From: Mermis nigrescens
Lineage: Eukaryota; Nematoda; Enoplea; Mermithida; Mermithidae
Direction: 5' to 3'
Length of the DNA: 64,000 nucleotides
NCBI GenBank assembly: GCA_036768485.1
Contig: JAVLUZ010000157.1
Coordinates: 12,152,342 to 12,216,341, forward strand
Shown one piece after another: positions 56,798 through 64,000 of the stretch. A program made the translations under genes and the position numbers. Numbering within the stretch: position 1 is the first letter of the stretch; each line of letters starts with the position of its first letter. A model generated the notes under the pieces. It searched no databases and was not told the origin of the DNA. It worked only from the letters and a program-made list of their open reading frames with translations.

Positions 56798-57492
56798 CTA
56801 GCAAGAGAAAAAGGCAGGTTGTGCAGTCTGTCGCCCGAGGCAATCACAACACAAACTGTTCACACATTGGAAATCATCGTTTAAGTCAGAGGGTTCAACC
56901 AGATGTTGTGAGTTAAAGGAGTACGAACCAAGCATGCACTTAAGGAGGGTTGAGAGTTTAGACCGCCTGAAGATAGAAACAAAATTTATATTGGGTAAAA
57001 TAATAAAAAATTAAGACAAAAAATGAATAAAATAGATAACCACGCGGCTTTCATTTGACTGAAATTTCATTTCAAAGAATTTTGGAAATCAGTTTTTGCG
57101 CCACCCATACATATGTATATATGAATTTCTTAAATATGCATCAGCAAGAAGGCTAAGAGATAATTTTACTATCAGAAGTTGGATAAAAAGGAATCCAGAA
57201 CCAGATAGCCACTTCATCTTTTATGTACTGTTCACCTTTTCTACGATTTTTCTGGGAAATCAAAAGTTCTGGAAGGATGAAAAAATTTCAGTGGGGAAGG
57301 GAGTAAGAACCTCTCTAGGAGGGGTGAAAACCCTGCAAGATGACGTATGGCAACGACAAATGTAAGTGAATTGGTGATTTAATAAAATTAATTTCACACC
57401 ACCATGGAATGGAACAATATCACTCAAGTCAAATTCGCTTGTCACTTCAATGAAAAAAGCAATTGCATTAGTCTACAAAAAAAACAACTTAC

Positions 57493-57586
57493 TCAATTGA
57501 GTTTGAACCGCCTGGGCTTTCGAATATTCATCCTGCAAGTCAACAAGCGAAAAGTTCTGAAGCAACGAATTTTCCATGGAATCAGC
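57493..57586 (-). CDS. AATF: AATF, upstream exon
   Basis: Acceptor 'cttaaaagcag', donor TTGA|GTAAGT. Reads ADSMENSLLQNFSLVDLQDE, then YSKAQAVQTQL; it leaves in phase 1, completing a Lys before LWEQL in the next exon. 'EEy.KA.aVk.Qi.lW' is the expected lead-in. Human AATF has a long acidic N-terminus before this point; no matching exon was found up to 63279, so either a first exon was missed or translation begins at the Met within this exon. Confidence 0.82.
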
Positions 57587-60500
57587 CTGCTTTTAAGAAA
57601 AAAGACGCTCAAAACTGATTTTTCGACTTATATAGCAAGCAAACACTATTTAAGAGAGCTTTGCAAATTCACAGCCGAATAAATGCTGTATATTTTGCAA
57701 AAGAATGCTGTGCCAGAGCTGTTACACATCAAAAATATTGCTAAGGCTAAGATGAATATGTTTTGCGTCAACTTGCACATACACGCATTCAATCGAATTG
57801 GGCGGGTTAAAAGGATAACCTCACCCAAACTTGGACGTCCCACGATTTTTGGTGAAAACTTACGATTTTTAAAATTGTTTTTTTCAATTTTTGATTAAAA
57901 ATTAGAATCATTCACTCCCTCATAAAAATGGGCGGTGAACCTCACCGAAAATTTCAAGCGGTTACATGCATGACTGCAGTTGTAGTTACCTGCTTGCAAT
58001 CGCAGCCAGACCCGTAACCAGGAATCGAAAATTCGTTGGGATTAGTTGCAAAGACCATATTTTTCGACTTGCTCTTTCCATTAGGATAATAAAATTCGAA
58101 CTTTTTGGGGAAATTTTCTGTCAAAATGCTATAAAAATTGTCATTTTTGGTCGCGCTTTACGCAAATATATGGCGCGAAGCTACAAAAATTTGAAGATTT
58201 TTTGGCAAAGACATGCAATTTTCCATCAATCCGTCGTGCATTATCTTATCTATTTATTTCCGGCCAAGAAAGGGGCGCCCTCCCCTCAAAATGCGGCCCT
58301 GTTCGCAGCATGTCTTCCAAATTGCATCTTTTGAACAGAGGAGAATTTCGTTTTAGATTTACAACCCCAAATCAGTTATGTTACCGGGTCACACTAGATC
58401 AAATTTTTCGGTAATACATGTAACAAACAGGGTAGGGGAACCCTGCAAGACCTGCACACATACCCAAGCCAAAAGGCAGAATTTACAAGTAAAAAAAGGC
58501 AAGACTAAAAACGAACAAAGCGAATTCGGTTAGAAACTGTCAGTTATGATAGATTTAACGCGATGTTAATGTTTTTATAATTTTCACATTCATTTTAGCT
58601 CATAAACTCTCTAGTTGACCCCCAAACCGGACTGAAGAACGTTACGTTAACCAAAAAATAAAAAACAATAAAAACGCTTGACATCACCGTTAAACCGCGA
58701 ATTCAATTTTTGGGCTATTGTACTTCATTTTTCGATAAACGAATGCTCCATGTTTATCTTGATCAATAGAAACGTGATTAGATGTTGGAGGGCTTATTAT
58801 CTTAATCATTATAGAATAGGACATCATAACGTAAACTAGATAAAATGAATCAATTAAATAAAAAACAAACAAGAACGATACAATAAAATACTAAACAACT
58901 CTTGGTGTGCTGACAAAAACCTTATGAACTATCGGTCATTACTCACACAAATGTCGAGTCGGACATTTATATTGTAGAAAATTAACTCCCCTATAATGTA
59001 GGATAATAAAAATAAAACTAGCAGCGTATCGAGAGGAGTAATTTAACGATAAGACAAAATTTCCAGAAACTTTTTATTCTCGCAGCAATTAGCCAGATAA
59101 TACCATCGCAAGCACATCAAAACGAAATACGCCGATTACATATAAACGCAATGCTAATTGTAATAGTTGTGGATTAATAAATGGCAATAAGTATATAAAA
59201 ACGCATTTATTTTATATCAGCAGGCGAGAAAAGACACACGCACAAATGAACGTCTACAATTAAACGCAATCAAATATATATATTACGAACACTGTTTTAG
59301 TCTAAATATGCGGGGATACGGAAAAAGGACGCAAAACGCGCATAAGGAAAATAATATAGATTGTACCTAATAATTAGGCGATTTACATTGAAAATCATGG
59401 CGGTAAGCGATCTAGTACTATATTTGATAGTGAAAAATCAAAATGATCAATTTGGACGTACCGACATCGCGCATTTAAGACAGAAACGAAACCCAGTTTA
59501 AAATATTTTATTTTTGCACTGCACGCATATGCTTAATCAGTAAGAGGCCGAGTTTCCTAATTGATTTTCACAATCATTTATACAGAGACAAATCACGGCT
59601 TTGTAGCCGGAAAATTTTGCGGATACTATCTCAAGGTGCGCTGTAAACCTGTTGTGTAATGTTAGGATTAATTTTTTATTCTTTCTCTTGTAAAACGAAA
59701 TTAAGTGAATAAATTGACTCACATAAGTAATCTGTGAAGTTGCAGAGGTAAGAAAAGTGAGGCAGAAAGGAAGCAATAAGCGTATTTTATTTATAATTTT
59801 GGCTCATTCATAATACAAGTGAAAGTGTGGACTAAAAATCTGATCCTATTGATGAGAAAATATCCCAATAAACTTCACACGATGTATGTACACACATACA
59901 TAGGTACTTACGTACATACATTTCAACGTGTATACAAAGGTTTTAAAGGCAAGAAAATTTTCGATCCGCTTCAAAACACAAAAGCTGAATCAATTTTACC
60001 GGGAATAGAGCGAAGCGAATACACAGGAATCGACCATGTGTACTAAGATAAGATTCGACCCCAGCAGCCAGATCGACAAAACATTAATGTATGTACGTGC
60101 ATCGCATATGTAATTGAGCTTCGATCATTTGGGGGGAATTTTGAATGATCCTTCAATTTTACATCAAAAATGGCACAAAACACCTGAAAATAACCAAAAA
60201 CGCATTTTTGGCCTGACCAACTTTTAATGAGAAATCCCTCATTCCCTGTTGAACATCTGATGTACATTTGTATAAATGCATAAAATGTACAAATACATGA
60301 TCAAGCAGATTTACATGAAGATTCGATGCAATCTGATTAAAAGCAAAAATGCAAACCAATTATCGATTTTTTAATGAGAGCGACCCTCTCGCGACTTTCC
60401 GAGAGTTACCAGAAATTTACTAGAAATTCGTAGAAAAGGTGCTTTTTTAAAACATTTTTTAGTTATCTATTTACGTAAAAGTGTGAAATTATGGGCGCTT

Positions 60501-61293
60501 CGCGCCATCTACTCATGTTTTGACTACCGACCTTTTAAAACTTTTTTTCGAAATTTTTCTTATGTTTGTCTGCTCCAGAAAGATAAAGCATCGTCAAAAA
60601 CGCCGAAAAACGATGTTTTTGACGCGAACGAACCATTTTTATGCCCAAAAAGGCACTTTAAAATTTTACCTCACCCAGAATTCCCATGCTGTGCATGTCT
60701 GGATACTGCACATATGTCTTGCCTCAAAAAATCACTCATGCCTGCTTACTCGATTTGTTATGTACTTTATTGTTTGAGGCACAACCGAATGAGTTTGAAG
60801 TTCACACGTAGTTACTTGTATGTACTTTTTTTACTAAAAAGCTAGCGAATAAACTTTTGCCCCACATGGTAGAACTTCAGCTGACCGAACCACTTTACAC
60901 TAATGATCGGATCTGCTAAGAGCTCCATTATTTTCACTTCTGATATTTAAACAAAATGCACGAAACCTACATAATTTCTTAGACTGCCAAGTGAGATATA
61001 TCGCAGCAAAAAAGCGTATTGACTAACCGACATAGCAAGGTGAAGCGACTGTAATATTACTCCAAGCGTTACCATGAAATATACCGAAACAAAAGTCTAA
61101 AATAACTCAAAATAGAGGCAAAACGATGGATCAGGCGCCAAAAATTTTTCTTGATGCATAGGCCGAGATACTGTACGCACAATTGATAACTGGCGCATTC
61201 CTAAAAAGCAAAAACCTATAAAATACTAATGCGAGCGAGCATGTACATATATGCATTTACGTATTTTGCTTTTGATGTAAAGCAGATAAATTT

Positions 61294-61388
<95 letters not shown>

Positions 61389-63278
61389 GAAAAGTAGAAT
61401 GGCATATAGAGTAGAAAAGTATGTTTGAAAGATAAATGCAAAAGGGTATAGAAAATATGTTTTGAAAAATAAATACAAAAAGTTATAATACGCTGCAAAA
61501 TAATCCAACACAAGAAGAATCCTCAAACCAAAATTAGAAATTTCGCGAAAACATGCCGTTTTCATATTCAAACCAACCTTAGAATGTTAAGGACTGCTGA
61601 CGTCTCGGTCATAGATCGATAAAACACAATTTTATTGCCTGCATAGTAAAATAATCTCACGTTTATTACGAAAAAATTACCTACTTAGTTCTTGACTACT
61701 CATATTGTTTGCTTGCATATAAGGTACATATAAATATGTGTATACCACCACAACTTTTGACTGAAAGCTCCCATGTCGTCCAATTGTACATAGTTGTACA
61801 CATGTCCACATGTCACAGATTCTGCGATAAATATCTGTTCAGACAAGACTACATATCTGGTATTTAAGCGTAAATGTAGCGTATAAATTAAGTCTATGGA
61901 GAAAGCTGGAGCATTAGAATGTAAGACAGGGAAATAATGCCCGCTTTCTACATTTGGACAATTTTTACAATTAGACGAAGTCTTAAAGTCAGTCAAGAGT
62001 TTTTACACATTCAATAATAAAATAAAATGCAGTTTGAACGTATGTATTGAACGAAATAGTTCACCAGAAAGGAACGTGTAATATGTACAAGATTTTACAT
62101 ACACATTACTAAAATCTATTACACGAAATCTTAAGCATAAAAATCAATTTTCAGCGTACAAGCGGGTAAATCCATGTTCCAAATTTTGAGAAAAATTTTC
62201 CAAGACGCAATGCGAACTAAAGGAGCGGATCAATTGAGACAGTTTCTGCTTAAAACGCAAGGACGATACTTATATGTATGTGATAATGTTACAAAAGAAA
62301 AGATTATTAAATCATAGAAAACAAGTAACATGTAGATTTTACTTCGAAGAAAATTTTTGGGGGCAAAAATGTCAAAGAGCTCAATCGATGTTTTCAAACG
62401 TACATACATATAACAGCCAGGTACCAGAGATGCATAAGATCACGGTCGGCAGGGGGGAGTGAAATCCCAGAAATCCAGACCAGTAAATTTAATATTCGCG
62501 ATTCTTTTTGCTAGCCAAACGACGAAAATGGTCAAAATAGCATATAAAACGTTTTTTGTTGCAATATCGCATTTGTGAAGCATTTTTAATCAATTTTGAC
62601 TGCATTTCAGCGCTTTTAACATTGAAAAAGAAAGAAATTGATCAATAAGAAGAGAAATCTTCATTTTATTAGATTATTTTGATACAATTTTGGGCGCTTT
62701 TCAAGTAAGCAGCACAAATGCGAAAGAAATTTCGAGACACTTCAACGAGGGGTAATCCACCTCACATCCTATGTGCATGAATACTATGTTCATAACATGC
62801 AAATAGGTGGATGAGAGGGCATTACTTCCCTGAAGGGTCAACTACTCTTAAGTGTTTTTTACTCAAAAAGCGCCCAAAATTAAGTCAAAACGGTGTAAAA
62901 ATCGAAATTTCTCTTCTCATCGATCAATTTCCATATTTTCAGCTTTAAAAACGGAACTAATGGTGCCTTTGAAATTCGGTAGGTATTACCACGAAAAAAC
63001 GTTTATAGGCTATTTCGACCATTTTAGACCAAAATACCCCGCACCGAATTCAATTTTTGAAATTTTCCTTGTTTTTTCGCCATTTTTTGATGCCAATGGA
63101 TAGTGCTTAATGAGAAACGTTTAGAAATTGTGTTTTTTCGCCATACCACCATTTTAAGACCATTTTTTGACCTTTGAAAAATCATGCAACCCCAGAATTT
63201 TGGTGCCACCCACCTATGGATGCTACCCCTCCGCTGCCGACCTTGATGTTGTGTATCTACGCTTTGTGCCCGTCTGAG
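57587..63278. other. Gene-free interval upstream of the known AATF exons
   Basis: Repeats seen: family D/E-like around 57900-58320, family F at about 60380-60720 (palindrome near 60493), (TA)n at 61296-61380, family C forward at 62430-62720, and family C reverse at 62810-63240 holding a family A copy at 63038-63219 (end CCACCCACCTATG). Bases 58440-60380 are AT-rich and unrecognised. AATF 5' exon(s) should lie here but were not identified. Confidence 0.5.
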
Positions 63279-63701
63279 TCAATTCCATCCGCTCCAGCCG
63301 TGCTGCGCCGCCGTTTGTCCGCTGATCGCCGACGACGGACGCATATGATTGGTCGGCGGAGGCGGATTACTGATCAAATTGGCCAAATTGACCGTCGGCA
63401 GCGTCTGGTGGCCACCCGAATAGAAACCCGAGGCCCCGGCCCCTACAAACGACAAATTGGGCGGCGGCGGCTGAGGGGCGAAATCATTTCCGCCCCCGCA
63501 CGACGATCCCGCGCCGCCGAAACCTGTAGGCGTCGCGTTTTTGAAACCGATCGGCGGCGGGCAATTGCCCAAAGCCGACGCGACGTATTTCCAAGGAGCT
63601 TGCCCGCCAAACGACGGCGCCGTCGAAGCCCAAGGATCGACCACGTTCCCACCGTTGTTACTGCCATAAAACGCCGACATTGACTGGCCACCGATCAACA
63701 C
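63279..63701 (-). CDS. Last exon of an unrecognised Gly/Pro-rich protein
   Basis: The acceptor 'aaccatacatacag' leads into 140 codons ending in TGA at 63279. It is GC-rich compared with the surroundings. The peptide is low in charge and rich in Gly, Pro, Ala, Ser and Asn (GQSMSAFYGSNNGGNVVDPW, ASTAPSFGGQAPWKYVASAL, then FAPQPPPPNLSF and SNPPPPTNHM, ending QHGWSGWN). It looks like the disordered tail of an RNA-binding or signalling protein; upstream exons lie beyond the window. Arg-rich frames on the other strand are shadows of it. Confidence 0.55.
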   Translation of the reverse strand: MLIGGQSMSAFYGSNNGGNVVDPWASTAPSFGGQAPWKYVASALGNCPPPIGFKNATPTGFGGAGSSCGGGNDFAPQPPPPNLSFVGAGASGFYSGGHQTLPTVNLANLISNPPPPTNHMRPSSAISGQTAAQHGWSGWN

Positions 63702-64000
63702 CTGTATGTATGGTTTGGCATTATTAATTAGTACCGCATATGCAGGGCACACAAGGGCATAGGGAGGGCGAGAGAGGAGTATTACCCAATGTTTTTTTGT
63801 ACAAGGTCCGTTTGTACACGTACAAAAATGGTCCCTAAAAGGCTTCGTACATTTTGTACACAAATTTTTGGGTACTATAATTTGATACCGTAGCGATTTC
63901 AGTGTGGCAAAAACAGACTTGTTCGACCTTTGGTAGTGTATTTTAGCTAATTTCTGGGTTTCTGGGGATAAAAATCAGTAATAATCGTCTCGAAAGCGCC
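63702..64000. other. Intron with 'tacaaggtcc' repeat
   Basis: The phrase 'gtacaaggtccgtttgtaca' at 63799 and inverted pieces around 63840-63865 form a small palindromic unit, related to one near 50339. Nothing else is seen. Confidence 0.4.

Noticed and set aside
61257..61571. Tyr/Ile repeat ORF
   Set aside because: Translation of the (TA)n run.
63174..63683. Arg-rich 169-codon plus-strand ORF
   Set aside because: Antisense shadow of the GC-rich minus-strand exon, whose acceptor and composition are better supported.

Overview
The window is eukaryotic, AT-rich nuclear DNA, almost certainly from an invertebrate animal. Host genes are split by GT-AG introns of about 0.5 to 8 kb, and introns and intergenic DNA are packed with nested DNA transposons, short inverted-repeat elements, two solo LTRs and satellites. 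Three TTAGGC units next to a Tc1 end are compatible with a nematode, but that is weak evidence and the species cannot be fixed from sequence alone. One 100-base assembly gap lies at 16427-16526.

Host genes, all on the minus strand unless noted. (1) 1793-6142: two exons of an unrecognised protein. (2) 14646-16425: an intronless DEDDy-type 3'-5' exonuclease ORF, with the end of a second ORF only 40 bases upstream, cut by the gap. (3) 17504-17950, plus strand: a coding-looking exon split by a MITE with target-site duplication. (4) 35567-41182: a LARP7/La-related gene, rebuilt here as four exons with compatible phases (about 636 aa). (5) 42900-57586: AATF/Che-1 (yeast Bfr2), rebuilt as seven exons; the N-terminal exon(s) were not found. 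(6) 63279-63701: the last exon of an unrecognised Gly/Pro-rich protein. LARP7 (7SK/U6 RNA chaperone) and AATF (small-subunit rRNA processing) lie in tandem 1.7 kb apart; nothing seen shows that they are functionally linked.

Mobile DNA dominates. A Merlin (IS1595/ISXO2-type) transposon at 8388-11245 has a perfect 8-bp duplication and a frameshifted transposase. Two solo LTRs sit in its 3' inverted repeat (226 bp with TSD TATG; 1208 bp with TSD GATC). Two short palindromic MITEs (3858-4069, 11423-11602) share its termini and have their own 8-bp duplications. A PIF/Harbinger element (18030-20872) carries a broken transposase, a divergent MADF/Myb-like companion and arrays of an AATCGGC-type motif at both ends. 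There are also remnants of Tc1 and mariner-like elements, and a 1.1-kb hAT-like element with GC-rich CACCGG ends inside a LARP7 intron.

The main unexplained layer is a set of non-autonomous families (called A, C and F here) unrelated inside but sharing CAYAC...GTATG-like ends and 8-bp duplications, so probably moved by one missing hAT-like transposase. Family A has inserted into itself at least three times. A 2-kb inverted array of ~180-bp units (26445-28505) is inserted in a ~550-bp terminal-inverted-repeat element (family B) that carries a tRNA-like pol III cassette; a second B copy at 33473-34555 gives the empty site. A GGCGCGAAGCGCC hairpin recurs across the window and forms an ~88-bp tandem array at 49721-50176. 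The 8.3-kb AATF intron holds a 1.85-kb (GGTT)n satellite.
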